NCBI RefSeq assembly: GCF_030815085.1
Contig: NZ_JAUSWG010000016.1
From: Paraclostridium ghonii
GTDB lineage: Bacteria > Bacillota > Clostridia > Peptostreptococcales > Peptostreptococcaceae
Direction: 5' to 3' (one strand)
DNA length: 64,000 bases
Of the stretch, positions 26,645 to 35,644 are shown piece by piece. How positions within the stretch are numbered: position 1 is the first letter of the stretch; the number at the start of each line of letters is the position of its first letter. A program made the translations under genes and the position numbers. The notes under the pieces are model-generated. The model saw only the letters and a list, made by a program, of their open reading frames with translations. It did not search any database and was not told the origin of the DNA.

Positions 26645-26713
26645 ATGAATCCAAGAACTATAATAATAGGAAGTTCTATTATAGGATTCTTATCATATGT
26701 AATATTGCTATAA
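26645..26713 (+). CDS. Tiny hydrophobic peptide (22 aa)
   Basis: ATG at 26645, preceded by AAAAAGGATTT; product begins MNPRTIIIGSSIIGFLSYVI. One membrane helix. Translation is uncertain because the RBS is modest. Confidence 0.3.
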   Translation: MNPRTIIIGSSIIGFLSYVILL

Positions 26714-26917
26714 ATTCAGATGTAAAAAAGTTTTTATTTTATGATACAGTAAAAACAAATTTAAATGATTAAAGAGATAATCAATGTTGTGGATTTTTTA
26801 CGAGCGATTCAGCAAGTATTTAACACTTTAGGGAATAAATAATAAACTTAAAACATTTATATGAATATATATGTTTTAGACTGCATTTGAAAGTTTAATA
26901 AAAGGAGTGGTTGATGA

Positions 26918-27319
26918 ATGAGAAACAGATTTTACTCCAAGGTAGATTGGTGGATAGGGATTAGTTTGGGAGGAGTAATATGCTTTGAAGTTATAGAAGT
27001 AATTAAAGCAATATTAACTAAACTAACTATAAGCAGCGCAATAGAAGTATTGATAATTTCCCTATGCTCATGGATTTTATTTGGAACATATTATGAATTT
27101 AAAGAGAATTACTTACTAGTAAAATCAGGTCCTTCAAAAGATAGAATTTTATATGATGAAATAAAAAAAATAAACTTAAAAAAATCAATAGTAGCATCAA
27201 CTGCTTTATCTTCAGATAGAATTGAAATAATATGTAAAGGAAGATTTGGGGGATATATATCGCCTAAACAAAAAAATGAGTTTATTGAAATATTAAAATC
27301 AAAATGTCCAAATTTATAG
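26918..27319 (+). CDS. Membrane protein with YyaB-like bacterial PH domain
   Basis: 133 residues: two N-terminal membrane helices (WWIGISLGGVICFEVIEVI and VLIISLCSWILFGTY), then a short cytosolic domain YEFKENYLLVKSGPSKDRILYDEIKKINLKKS...RIEIICKGRFGGYISPKQKNEFIEIL, which is the bPH_4/DUF1200 (YyaB-like) pattern. Function unknown. RBS AAAGGAGTGG. Followed by a terminator of the repeated family. Confidence 0.7.
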   Translation: MRNRFYSKVDWWIGISLGGVICFEVIEVIKAILTKLTISSAIEVLIISLCSWILFGTYYEFKENYLLVKSGPSKDRILYDEIKKINLKKSIVASTALSSDRIEIICKGRFGGYISPKQKNEFIEILKSKCPNL

Positions 27320-27339
27320 TAAGCATAAGTTGCTATTGA

Positions 27340-27395
27340 AACACAAATAAAAACTAATAAATAACTAAATTATTTATTAGTTTTTATTTGTGTTG
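27340..27395. terminator. Palindromic terminator, AACTAAATT loop
   Basis: ACACAAATAAAAACTAATAAATAACTAAATTATTTATTAGTTTTTATTTGTGT, a nearly perfect 25-bp stem after the PH-domain gene. Confidence 0.75.
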
Positions 27396-27452
27396 AAAAT
27401 ATATTTAAATAAAGTTAAATTATAAATTTTATAAAGTGAATATAATATTTGA

Positions 27453-27500
27453 AATTTAGTAAAATCAAAGCTTACAGAAAGTAATAAGTATGTAAGAATA
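27453..27500. repeat. Intergenic repeat, TTAGTAAAATCAAAGCTTACA type
   Basis: TTTAGTAAAATCAAAGCTTACAGAAAGTAATAAGTATG; 28 of the first 30 bases match the copy at 26557. Confidence 0.6.
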
Positions 27501-27515
27501 ATGATTATAACTGAT

Positions 27516-27558
27516 TTTACAAAAAAGAGTTCATAAATTTATGAACTCTTTTTTGTAA
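27516..27558. terminator. Perfect palindromic terminator
   Basis: ACAAAAAAGAGTTCATAAATTTATGAACTCTTTTTTGT: 19-bp arms, symmetrical, T-runs on both strands. Confidence 0.75.
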
Positions 27559-27722
27559 AAAATGTACTGTTATTTGTTATAAGGGGTTAGATATATAGAC
27601 AGTAAATGATTATTAAACTATAAATAGAAAGAAGTGAAAATTAAAATAAATAGTGAAAACTTAGAAATATGATAAAATGCTAAATGCATATTTATTATCT
27701 AAACTAATGAAAGGAAAAGAAA

Positions 27723-28577
27723 ATGATATACATAAGTACTTTTGAATTTGTTAATGAAGAAAAGGAATATACATTTATATTAAATGAAAAAAGAACTTGC
27801 TACGACTCTTTTTATCCATTTAATATACTATCTAAAAATCAATTTAAAAGAGTTGATTTTGAACCAATAACTATATTATATGGGAGCAATGGTTCAGGAA
27901 AATCAACTGCATTAAATGTAATATCAGAAAAAGCTAACTTAGATAGAGATTCTATTTATAATAAAACTAATTTTTATACTGATTATGTAAACATGTGCTA
28001 TATGGAACTTTCAAATGAAATACCTAAAAATAGCAAGATTATAACTAGTGATGATGTATTTGATTACATGTTGAATATTATAAATATAAATGAAGGTATT
28101 GAGAAAAAAAGATCTGAGTTATTTGAAGAATATCTAGACACTAAGTTTTCAAGGTTTAAGATGTCATCTCTAAAAGACTATGATGAAATGAAAAGAATAA
28201 GTAGGGTTAAGAAAAAAACTCAATCTAAATTTATAAGAGAAAATTTAATAGATAATATAAGAGAATATTCAAATGGAGAAAGTGCATTTAAATATTTTCT
28301 AGAAAAGATAGAGGAAAATGGACTATATATATTGGATGAGCCTGAGAATAGCCTTTCCCCACAAAGACAAATGGAATTGGCTAAATTAATAGAAGATTCA
28401 GCGAGGTTCTTTGGATGCCAATTTATAATATCCACGCACTCTCCTTTTATGTTGGCTATAAAAGGTGCTAAAATATATGATCTTGATGAAGATCCAGTTA
28501 GAGTTAAAAAATGGACTGAATTAGAAAACGTACGTACATATTATAACTTTTTTAAAGAACATGAAAATGAATTTTAA
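27723..28577 (+). CDS. AAA/ABC-like ATPase (OLD/RecF-type single protein)
   Basis: 284 residues. Walker A is ILYGSNGSGKSTA (about residue 55), an ABC-signature-like EYSNGESAF precedes Walker B YILDEPENSLS (about residue 205), and STHSPFMLAIKG supplies the switch histidine. No membrane or transporter gene is adjacent. This is the AAA_21-like group of cytosolic SMC/RecF-like ATPases, several of which are parts of phage-defence pairs; none of the usual partners (nuclease, reverse transcriptase) is next to it, so the role is open. RBS AAAGGAAAAG. Confidence 0.8.
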   Translation: MIYISTFEFVNEEKEYTFILNEKRTCYDSFYPFNILSKNQFKRVDFEPITILYGSNGSGKSTALNVISEKANLDRDSIYNKTNFYTDYVNMCYMELSNEIPKNSKIITSDDVFDYMLNIININEGIEKKRSELFEEYLDTKFSRFKMSSLKDYDEMKRISRVKKKTQSKFIRENLIDNIREYSNGESAFKYFLEKIEENGLYILDEPENSLSPQRQMELAKLIEDSARFFGCQFIISTHSPFMLAIKGAKIYDLDEDPVRVKKWTELENVRTYYNFFKEHENEF

Positions 28578-28699
28578 TCTGCAAAAGCAGTACTTTATAA
28601 TGATTTAAATTCAAATTACAAAGCTTATATGTACTATAATAATTAATATAAAACAAATAAATCAACTAACAAAGAGCATAAATAGGAGGCAAATTATAA

Positions 28700-29752
28700 A
28701 TGACAGTAAATTCTATAGAAACAGAAATACTAGAAGTTAAAGATTTAAACTCGAATTATAAAAATATTAAAAAAGGTGCAGAGTACCTAAAAAAAGGTGA
28801 AGTGGTTGCAATACCAACAGAGACTGTATATGGATTAGCGGCAGATGCCTTTAATGAAAGTGCTATAAAAAAGGTATTTGAGGTTAAAGGAAGGCCACAA
28901 GACAACCCATTATTAGTACACATATATAAATTAGAGCAAGTCTATGATATATGCAAAGATATTCCAAAGGAAGCAGAGAGAGTATTTGATGCTTTTTGGC
29001 CTGGATCAGTAACATTAATTTTTAAGAAAAAAGACTGCATTTTAGACACAGTTACTGCAGGTATGAATACTGTAGCAGTGAGATTTCCTAAAAGTGAAGT
29101 AGCTAGAGCTGTAATTAAAGAAAGTGGAACTTTATTAGTAGCTCCGTCAGCAAATCTATCAGGAAAGCCATCAACTACAAGTGTAAAACATTGTATTAAT
29201 GACCTAAGTGGAAAAATTCCTTGTATTTTAGATGGAGGATCATGCTCAATTGGATTGGAATCAACAATTATAGATATGTCTACTCCAGACCCAGTACTTC
29301 TAAGACCAGGAGCAATAAGTGTGGATGAAATATGTGATGTGATTCCGAATCTTATATATAAAAAGGACTTATTAAGTGTTAAGGAAAGTGAAATTCCAAA
29401 GGCTCCAGGAATGAAATATAGACATTATGCTCCAGATGTTCCGGTAACATTGGTTGATGGAGAATATGCAAAGACTTCTAAATGGATTGAAGAAAATGCA
29501 AATCAGGATGATGCTGTAATTTGTTTTGAAGAGTTTTTAAATGACTTTAAAAATTATAAATATACATATAGTTTAGGAAGTTTTAAGACATTAAATATAG
29601 CAGCGCAAAAGATATTTGATTTACTTAGAGAATGTGATAAGTTGGATGTAAGCCATATTTATATACAAGCTCCGACTAATAGTGGATTAGGAAATTCTAT
29701 CATTAATCGATTAGAAAAGGCAAGCTCAGGAGATATTGTTATACTTAAGTAA
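28700..29752 (+). CDS. tsaC: Threonylcarbamoyl-AMP synthase (Sua5/YwlC type)
   Basis: 350 residues. N-terminal YrdC domain: KGEVVAIPTETVYGLAADAF, KVFEVKGRPQDNPLLVHI, RFPKSEVARAVI, LLVAPSANLSGKPSTTS. C-terminal Sua5 domain from about residue 215: KAPGMKYRHYAPD and ending with GLGNSIINRLEKAS. It makes threonylcarbamoyl-AMP from Thr, bicarbonate and ATP for the t6A37 modification of ANN-decoding tRNAs. Normally a chromosomal housekeeping gene; here it would be an extra copy if the replicon is a plasmid. RBS AGGAGGC. Confidence 0.93.
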   Translation: MTVNSIETEILEVKDLNSNYKNIKKGAEYLKKGEVVAIPTETVYGLAADAFNESAIKKVFEVKGRPQDNPLLVHIYKLEQVYDICKDIPKEAERVFDAFWPGSVTLIFKKKDCILDTVTAGMNTVAVRFPKSEVARAVIKESGTLLVAPSANLSGKPSTTSVKHCINDLSGKIPCILDGGSCSIGLESTIIDMSTPDPVLLRPGAISVDEICDVIPNLIYKKDLLSVKESEIPKAPGMKYRHYAPDVPVTLVDGEYAKTSKWIEENANQDDAVICFEEFLNDFKNYKYTYSLGSFKTLNIAAQKIFDLLRECDKLDVSHIYIQAPTNSGLGNSIINRLEKASSGDIVILK

Positions 29753-29814
29753 ATTACACTTGCTAAAAAATATGTATAATTTATGGAACTAAGTTATACA
29801 TATTTACTATGGTT

Positions 29815-29906
29815 TGCGTATAAAAGCGAATTTTGAGCAACAAACGAAGTGGTTGGTTGTATGAAGTCATTCTCAGATATAGTCGCTCAAGTGAATAAAA
29901 TTTTTT
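29815..29906. repeat. Dispersed GCGAAT/GAGCAAC repeat, copy 4 (divergent)
   Basis: AAAAGCGAATTTTGAGCAACAAACGAAGTGG...GTCGCTCAAGTGAATAAAATTTTTTGC. Shares the AGCGAATTTT, GAGCAAC and CGCTCAAG words with the copies at 17080, 17706 and 20281. Confidence 0.45.
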
Positions 29907-29925
29907 GCAAAATTGAACAAGAAAG

Positions 29926-30504
29926 GTGGGGGTTAATATAGAGTATATGGGTAATAAGGAATTTTGGAATAATAAATTTAAAAATAGAAGAGATACTCTA
30001 CTTAGTCCAGAAAAATCAATAGTTGAAAATATTAATTATTTAAAAAAAGGATCTATTTTAGATATAGCTTGTGGTGATGGGAGAAATACTTTGTTTTTGG
30101 TTAAAAAGGGGTTCAAGGTAACAGGTATTGACTTTAGTACTAAAGCTATTGAGCGTTTGAATATATTCGCTAAAAGAAATAATTACTTAGTAGATACTAA
30201 ATTAATTGATTTAAGTAAGAGAAAATCATTAAACAATATTGGAATATTTGATAATATACTAATTAATCACTATAGATTAAGTAAAGACAAGCTTAGTGAT
30301 ATTGGAACTCATATATCTGATGGTGGAACTTTATTTGTTTGTGGCTTTGGGCATAAACATATAGTAGATAGTAGGATTAGAAAAGAAGATTTAATTCAAA
30401 ATACTGATTTCGAAGATATATATAAATTATTTGAGTTAGTTAAGTATATAGAAAATGAAGATGAAAGAGGATTCTTTGTTACTTATATTTTTAAAAAGAA
30501 ATAA
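29926..30504 (+). CDS. Class I SAM-dependent methyltransferase
   Basis: Up to 192 residues from GTG 29926; ATG 29947 (MGNKEFWNNKFKN) is the alternative start, 14 bases after GGTGGGGG, and fits the family better. Motif I is ILDIACGDGRNTLFL and motif II VTGIDFSTKAIERL; the region NILINHYRLSK takes the place of motif III. This is the TehB/Tellurite-resistance-like small methyltransferase shape. Substrate unknown. The GNAT gene follows 42 bases later. Confidence 0.8.
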   Translation: MGVNIEYMGNKEFWNNKFKNRRDTLLSPEKSIVENINYLKKGSILDIACGDGRNTLFLVKKGFKVTGIDFSTKAIERLNIFAKRNNYLVDTKLIDLSKRKSLNNIGIFDNILINHYRLSKDKLSDIGTHISDGGTLFVCGFGHKHIVDSRIRKEDLIQNTDFEDIYKLFELVKYIENEDERGFFVTYIFKKK

Positions 30505-30545
30505 AATAAGTTTTGTTTAAATTACATATTTGATAGGGGGGTAAA

Positions 30546-31046
30546 ATGGAGATTAGAAAAATACAAATGAAAGATGCTCATAATTATTTATCCATGCTTT
30601 TAAATTTGGATAATGAAACTAAATTTATGATGTTTGAGCCTGGTGAGCGTTCTACTGATATTAATATAGTAAAAAACATAATTGAAAAAAGTATCAATGG
30701 TGATAATTTAGTTTTAGTAGCTATTGATGATGAAGATATAATTGGATTCCTATCTGTTCAGAGAGGGATACCAAAGAGAATTAAACATACTGGATATGTT
30801 ATTGTTGGAATACGGGAAGCATTTAGAGGTAAGGGGGTAGGGAGTAAATTATTTTCTAAACTAGATATATGGGCTAGAGATAATGATGTTACAAGACTTG
30901 AGCTTAGTGTAATTTGTTCTAATATTATAGCAAAACATCTTTATGAAAAGAATGGATTTCAAATAGAAGGAGTTAAGAAAAATACAATGATTATAGATGG
31001 TAAATATGTAGATGAATTTTCTATGGCTAAATTGTATAGTAATTGA
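30546..31046 (+). CDS. GNAT acetyltransferase
   Basis: 166 residues. The acetyl-CoA loop is VGIREAFRGKGVGSKLF (R-G-K-G-V-G), preceded by the GFLSVQRG strand, followed by RLELSVICSNIIAKHLYEKNGF and MIIDGKYVDEFSMAKL. This is the PhnO/YhhY-like small-molecule or protein N-acetyltransferase pattern. It lies after the methyltransferase in a possible two-gene operon; RBS TAGGGGGG. Confidence 0.87.
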   Translation: MEIRKIQMKDAHNYLSMLLNLDNETKFMMFEPGERSTDINIVKNIIEKSINGDNLVLVAIDDEDIIGFLSVQRGIPKRIKHTGYVIVGIREAFRGKGVGSKLFSKLDIWARDNDVTRLELSVICSNIIAKHLYEKNGFQIEGVKKNTMIIDGKYVDEFSMAKLYSN

Positions 31047-31088
31047 ATTGAAAAATCAGGTTGAAATAATATTTTATATAAGTTTAAA

Positions 31089-31152
31089 TTAAATAACAAC
31101 TAAACTAAAACTATAAAATAACTAAGTTATAATTTAGTTATTATTTAATTTT
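31089..31152. terminator. Palindromic terminator, AACTAAGTT loop
   Basis: AATTAAATAACAACTAAACTAAAACTATAAAATAACTAAGTTATAATTTAGTTATTATTTAATTTTTATT, ending the methyltransferase/GNAT pair. Confidence 0.7.
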
Positions 31153-31197
31153 TATTAAATTTAAAACATTTATTTTATTTTGTTATCATATAGTTTT

Positions 31198-31275
31198 ATT
31201 CAAATCTTAGTAAAATCAAAGCTTACAATTAGTAATTATATATTAATTAAATTATAAGCATCATGATTACAACAA
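31198..31275. repeat. Intergenic repeat, TTAGTAAAATCAAAGCTTACA type
   Basis: AATCTTAGTAAAATCAAAGCTTACAATTAGTAAT, followed by ATTATAAGCATCATGATTACAA. Same order (hairpin, then repeat) as at 26459-26632 and 27340-27500. Confidence 0.6.
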
Positions 31276-31386
31276 GTAATTTTAAAAAGAATATATTGAA
31301 TAATAAGCTTTTTTATTATAATTAATTATATTAATAAAAATTATATTGAATATATAAATTTATTTTAGAATCAGTTATAAAAGTTA

Positions 31387-31430
31387 ATGTCCTTAGAGTT
31401 TTAGTAAATAAAATCTAAGGACATTTTTAT
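31387..31430. terminator. Terminator at the end of the ABC transporter operon
   Basis: ATGTCCTTAGAGTTTTAGTAAATAAAATCTAAGGACATTTTTAT; works on both strands and is followed by a partial second copy of CTAAGGACATTTTT. Confidence 0.7.
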
Positions 31431-31461
31431 CAGATATATCTAAGGACATTTTTAGAGAAAA

Positions 31462-33066
31462 CTATTTCATTTTAAAAGCTGATTTAGAGAAAACTATATC
31501 TAATATTAAAATAACTATTATATAAATATTGACTGCTAATGGACTAATAAGAGAAATAACAAAGTGAATAACTCCCATAATAAATGTTAAAATGATCATT
31601 AAATAATTTTCTACTATTGAATCATTTCTTTTAAGCGTATTGATTTGACAAGAAAATGGTATATTTTTATTAAGTAACTTAAAGGTATTTATAGTTATAA
31701 ATATATTAACTAAAAATATAACTACTATATGTTGTACTATACTTACTTTATAAAAATATATAAAAATTATACATTGAATTAAATAAACAGGTATTATTAT
31801 ATTAACTAAGCAAGCTTTAATAGCTGCCTTATGTATGGCCATTTTATTTTTTATATGTATGGTTGTGTATATATATGATGCCTTGTAATTTTTAGAATAT
31901 TTTAATGCTATTATTATTGTAGGAATTGAAATTGCACAAAAATATAAAAATATATACATATATGAACTTACATGGTTTGCATCTCTATCAAAAATTATAT
32001 AAATAGAAAACACAACATTAGATCCAATAGTTGGATATATTCTAAATTTAAAATCTCTATCATTTCTTATTATATTCGAAACAAAATTATAAAATATTCT
32101 TTCTTCTTTATCTTTACATATAAGCTTACTCAATTGCATTGTTAAATTATACTTTTTTATATTTTTATTAGAGCCTTCGTTATTAAGTTTTTGAAGTTTT
32201 TTTTCAAACACTGGTGTAAGCTTTGAATATATTAAAGTAGATATTATAGGTATAATTAAAGCTAAAAAAGAAAGTATAAGTAATTTCATATTTGTATTTC
32301 CTGTTGCTACTATTTCAAGTGGAGCTGCAAACCAAAAAGGTGGTAAAACATAACTTATCACACCTAAATCAATATTATTAAATAGATTTATGTTTTCAGA
32401 TATATTAGTTACAATTATATATGCGGCACTAAATAACATTGCAACTCCAATTTGTATAATACTAATTACATCTTTAAGCTTTTCTCCATCAAATAGTTTT
32501 AATATCAGTAGATAAGCTAAACCAGACATGATTACCATAAAAATATCTATAAAAAATACTTCTATTAAAAATAACAAAGAAAATATTACTCCATACTTTA
32601 AAGATACAATTAGTGAAAACCCACTCAATGCTATACTTATACTTATCATATATATCATAATATGAGTTATTTTAGATGCATTTAATGTTTTTAGATCTAT
32701 ACCTTTAGTAGCTAATATTCCCTTATCTTTTACATCTAATATTACAGATGAAAAATCTGATATAAATGTTGTAATCATAAGGAACATAAATATTGAAAAG
32801 TAAATAGACATTGTAATAAAAATATTTTTACTATTTAGTATAATAATCATTATAAGAAATCCAATGATTGCATATATTAATTGCATTGTTTTATACTTAT
32901 CTGAAGATTCTTGGAAATTACTATTGTTTAGTAAGTTAGATGATTTTCTCGAATCTATAGTCAACTTTGTACTTAATATTAATCTCATATCGTCATAGTC
33001 AACACCTAGTTTTTCATATAAAAACCTAAATTTATCAAGTATCTTTAGTGAAATAAAATTACTCAT
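31462..33066 (-). CDS. ABC transporter permease (large ABC-2 type)
   Basis: 534 residues with roughly 12-14 membrane helices and a long cytosolic loop near residues 285-315 (EKKLQKLNNEGSNKNIKKY). The start lies 3 bases after the ATPase stop, so the two are translationally linked. Half-transporter permeases of this size next to a single ATPase are typical of peptide or antibiotic efflux systems in Firmicutes. Substrate not predictable. Confidence 0.75.
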   Translation of the reverse strand: MSNFISLKILDKFRFLYEKLGVDYDDMRLILSTKLTIDSRKSSNLLNNSNFQESSDKYKTMQLIYAIIGFLIMIIILNSKNIFITMSIYFSIFMFLMITTFISDFSSVILDVKDKGILATKGIDLKTLNASKITHIMIYMISISIALSGFSLIVSLKYGVIFSLLFLIEVFFIDIFMVIMSGLAYLLILKLFDGEKLKDVISIIQIGVAMLFSAAYIIVTNISENINLFNNIDLGVISYVLPPFWFAAPLEIVATGNTNMKLLILSFLALIIPIISTLIYSKLTPVFEKKLQKLNNEGSNKNIKKYNLTMQLSKLICKDKEERIFYNFVSNIIRNDRDFKFRIYPTIGSNVVFSIYIIFDRDANHVSSYMYIFLYFCAISIPTIIIALKYSKNYKASYIYTTIHIKNKMAIHKAAIKACLVNIIIPVYLIQCIIFIYFYKVSIVQHIVVIFLVNIFITINTFKLLNKNIPFSCQINTLKRNDSIVENYLMIILTFIMGVIHFVISLISPLAVNIYIIVILILDIVFSKSAFKMK

Positions 33067-33069
33067 AAT

Positions 33070-33846
33070 CTACACCTCTTTTATTACAGATATAAATTTT
33101 TCTGCAAGTTTTTTATGTTCACTAAATCCTGTAAGTTGATTAAATATTTGTTCCAAAGATTCTTCGTGTACACGTTCTTTTAAATCTTCAAAGTTGCCAT
33201 CTGCAACTATATTTCCGTTATTTAATAGCACTATTCTATCACTTATTTTTTCTACAACTTCCATTATATGTGATGAGTAAAAAATCGTCTTACCTTCACT
33301 TTTTAAACTTATCATAATTTCTTTTATTATCATTACACTATTTGCATCTAACCCACTTAATGGCTCATCTAAAAACAGTATATCTGGATTATGTATTAAA
33401 CTAGATATTATAACTACCTTTTGTTTCATTCCTTTTGAAAAAGATGATATTCTTGAGTTGTAAGCATTTTTTATTCCTAAGATATCCATTAGTTCAAAAG
33501 CTTTTTTATCAGCTATATCGTATTCTAGCCCATAAAGTTGACCTATAAATGTTAAGTACTCTCTAGCAGTTAAACATTCGTAGGTTTCTGCTACTTCAGG
33601 CACATAACCTATCCTTTTTTTATAATTATCATTTGTTTGAGATATGTCTTCTCCGAAAATTTTAACTACTCCTCTATAACCCTCAACTAGCCCTAAAATT
33701 ATTTTTACAGTTGTACTTTTACCTGCTCCATTTGGCCCTATATACCCTATTATACTTCCTTTGTCTACTTCTAGATCTATTCCTTTTAAAACTTCTTTCC
33801 CCTCGAAGTTCATCCTTAGATCTTTTATAAATATTGCATTTTCCAT
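33070..33846 (-). CDS. ABC transporter ATP-binding protein
   Basis: 258 residues. Walker A GYIGPNGAGKSTT (residues ~35-47), Q-loop region GYVPEVAETYECLT, signature ISSFSKGMKQKV (degenerate LSGGQ), Walker B ILFLDEPLSGLD and switch HIMEVVE. It drives the permease encoded immediately downstream. RBS GGGGAG lies before ATG 33846. Confidence 0.92.
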   Translation of the reverse strand: MENAIFIKDLRMNFEGKEVLKGIDLEVDKGSIIGYIGPNGAGKSTTVKIILGLVEGYRGVVKIFGEDISQTNDNYKKRIGYVPEVAETYECLTAREYLTFIGQLYGLEYDIADKKAFELMDILGIKNAYNSRISSFSKGMKQKVVIISSLIHNPDILFLDEPLSGLDANSVMIIKEIMISLKSEGKTIFYSSHIMEVVEKISDRIVLLNNGNIVADGNFEDLKERVHEESLEQIFNQLTGFSEHKKLAEKFISVIKEV

Positions 33847-34008
33847 AATTTCTCCCCTTGATATTCATAAAAATGATGTGTTTTTATCCAAATTATACCA
33901 TATTACTTGCTTTGATTTCAAATTTGTTCATTTAAATGAATTTGAGAAAAATAATTGTTTTATTTATATACTAAAAATATGAAAAAGTAATTAGATTTTA
34001 GTTTATAA

Positions 34009-34689
34009 TTACAGTTCAAAGTTTTTATAAAAATCAATATACGACTTTAATATATAATTTAAAAATTCTTGCTGATTTATTCCTTTACTATATAGCTCAC
34101 TAGCTATAGTTTCGAAATCACTTAAAATATTTTCATCAATTCTTAAACTTTTAACCTTATAATTTCTCTTTTCTTGTTTGAATTTATAAATATCGTTAAC
34201 TATATCTTCTAAACTATTTACCTGATTATTAGAAGATTCACTTTTATTGCCTTCTATAAAATCTTTTAATATATCTATATTTTTAAGCAAATAAGTAAGG
34301 TTATCTGAGTCAATTGAATTTAAAATAAGTCCACTATTTTCATTATTACAGTTTGTAATATTCTTGCTTACAATATTACTTTCTGTATTTAAGTAGTCTA
34401 ATTTATCATCTTGTGGAAACGCTTTATTTTCGGTTGTAAGGTGGTTGCTTACTGTAAGCTTACTGTAAGGTCGTCCGGAGATGGGTTTATCTTTTAAAAC
34501 GTATTGATTGATTTCTTTATTAAAAATGTATCCTTGTTTTGAAACTCTTCCACCTACTGTACTCCTTGCAATTCCAATGTTTTTGCAAACTTTAGTTAAA
34601 GAAAGTCCTTCTCTTAAATTTATATTTAAATATTCTACTTGATTATCTATGCCCAATTTATTAAACTCGTCTTTAATCAAATTAATCAC
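34009..34689 (-). CDS. Plasmid DNA-binding protein with N-terminal HTH
   Basis: 226 residues. An N-terminal helix-turn-helix is seen in LNINLREGLSLTKVCKNIGIARSTVGGRVSKQGYIFN. A low-complexity asparagine/serine-rich middle follows, then a C-terminal helical domain YKVKSLRIDENILSDFETIASELYSKGINQQEFLNYILKSYIDF that could be a ribbon-helix-helix-like dimer. Two DNA-binding ends joined by a linker resemble plasmid partition or copy-control proteins. Palindromic GCTTACA-bearing DNA lies directly upstream and could be its operator or centromere. No precise family recognised. Confidence 0.55.
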   Translation of the reverse strand: MINLIKDEFNKLGIDNQVEYLNINLREGLSLTKVCKNIGIARSTVGGRVSKQGYIFNKEINQYVLKDKPISGRPYSKLTVSNHLTTENKAFPQDDKLDYLNTESNIVSKNITNCNNENSGLILNSIDSDNLTYLLKNIDILKDFIEGNKSESSNNQVNSLEDIVNDIYKFKQEKRNYKVKSLRIDENILSDFETIASELYSKGINQQEFLNYILKSYIDFYKNFEL

Positions 34690-34705
34690 CCCTATTAAAA
34701 ATTAC

Positions 34706-34850
34706 ATATAGCTTACAATGAGTTTACAAGTATATTTTTATTAGCTTACATCGTATAAGACGATAAAAGTATACCTGCAAACTATATGTAATAATAGCTA
34801 TAATATAATTGTAAGCTATATATAAGAATATAGCTTACAATTATATTATT
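34706..34850. promoter_or_regulatory. GCTTACA/GTAAGC-rich palindromic region
   Basis: It contains AGCTTACAATGAGTTTACAAG, TTAGCTTACATCG and a perfect inverted repeat AATATAATTGTAAGCTATA...TATAGCTTACAATTATATT at 34802-34847 with a 6-base loop. It lies between the serine recombinase stop and the start of the DNA-binding protein gene on the same strand. Candidate operator or partition site. Confidence 0.55.
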
Positions 34851-34877
34851 AAAGTTGTGCTATTTAAAAAAACATTT

Positions 34878-35636
34878 CTAATTGCATTTTGAATTAACCT
34901 TATTCCACATATAGCGACTGACTATAGGTGGAACTTGTAAGTTGATTTTATTTTTTTCTACTTTTCCATCATACTTGTATATCCCTGTATAAATAGGATT
35001 TGAAATTATATAAGCTACTCTTTGTTTTGTGAAGTTGTATTTAAGTCCAATTTTTTCATATGAAAGACCTTTGCTTCTAAGCTTAAATATGCTTTTTATT
35101 ATTTCGGCTTCATCATGATTAACTGATAGAGTATCATTTTCTACTAATTTATACCCTAAGGGTACTCTACCACCAGGGAATAAATTTTTCTTTCCTTTAG
35201 CTACTCTACCAGAGTGGGTTCTTTCTGATATTAATTTTCTTTCAAACTCAGAGAAACTCCCTATCATTTGAAGAAAAAGAAGTCCTTGAGCCGTGTTAGT
35301 GTTGAATTGCTCTGTAAGTGATATAAATCCTACTCCTATTTCTTGTAGATAATCTACCATTATCATTAGGTTTTTAAGGCTTCTATGTATTCTATCAGCT
35401 TTATAAACTATAACCGTATCGATTTCATTATTTTTATTTGATATAAATTCAATCATTTGATTATAAGACGGCCTGTCGGAGTCTTTTGCGGACCATCCTT
35501 CGTCCACATATGTATTTACTAGTTCTATATTGTTTAATTTACAGTAAAGCTCTATCTTTTCACGTTGCATTTCTATAGATGTATTGTCAATTTGTGATGC
35601 GGTAGATATTCTAAGGTATCCTACTACTTTTTTCAT
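34878..35636 (-). CDS. Serine recombinase (resolvase/invertase catalytic domain plus Recombinase domain)
   Basis: 252 residues. Catalytic Ser is in VGYLRISTAS near residue 11; YKADRIHRSLKNLM and FERKLISERTHSGR complete the resolvase site. A short Recombinase domain follows (GRVPLGYKLVEND, IYTGIYKYDGKV), but there is no zinc-ribbon or coiled coil of large integrases. It is longer than Tn3 resolvases (about 185) and much shorter than large serine integrases. Likely resolves plasmid dimers or performs inversion. Gene lies 8 bases after the Fic gene in one operon. Confidence 0.85.
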   Translation of the reverse strand: MKKVVGYLRISTASQIDNTSIEMQREKIELYCKLNNIELVNTYVDEGWSAKDSDRPSYNQMIEFISNKNNEIDTVIVYKADRIHRSLKNLMIMVDYLQEIGVGFISLTEQFNTNTAQGLLFLQMIGSFSEFERKLISERTHSGRVAKGKKNLFPGGRVPLGYKLVENDTLSVNHDEAEIIKSIFKLRSKGLSYEKIGLKYNFTKQRVAYIISNPIYTGIYKYDGKVEKNKINLQVPPIVSRYMWNKVNSKCN

Positions 35637-35644
35637 AATCTATA

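Noticed and set aside
26785..26843. Phenol-soluble-modulin-like frame MLWIFYERF or VDFLRAIQQVFNTLGNK
   Set aside because: The amphipathic helix is suggestive, but there is no RBS and two overlapping frames are equally open; not enough support.
31462..33846. ABC transporter as part of the bacteriocin system
   Set aside because: It lies 15 kb from the bacteriocin genes, is more ordinary in type, and a second ABC pair directly follows the bacteriocins.
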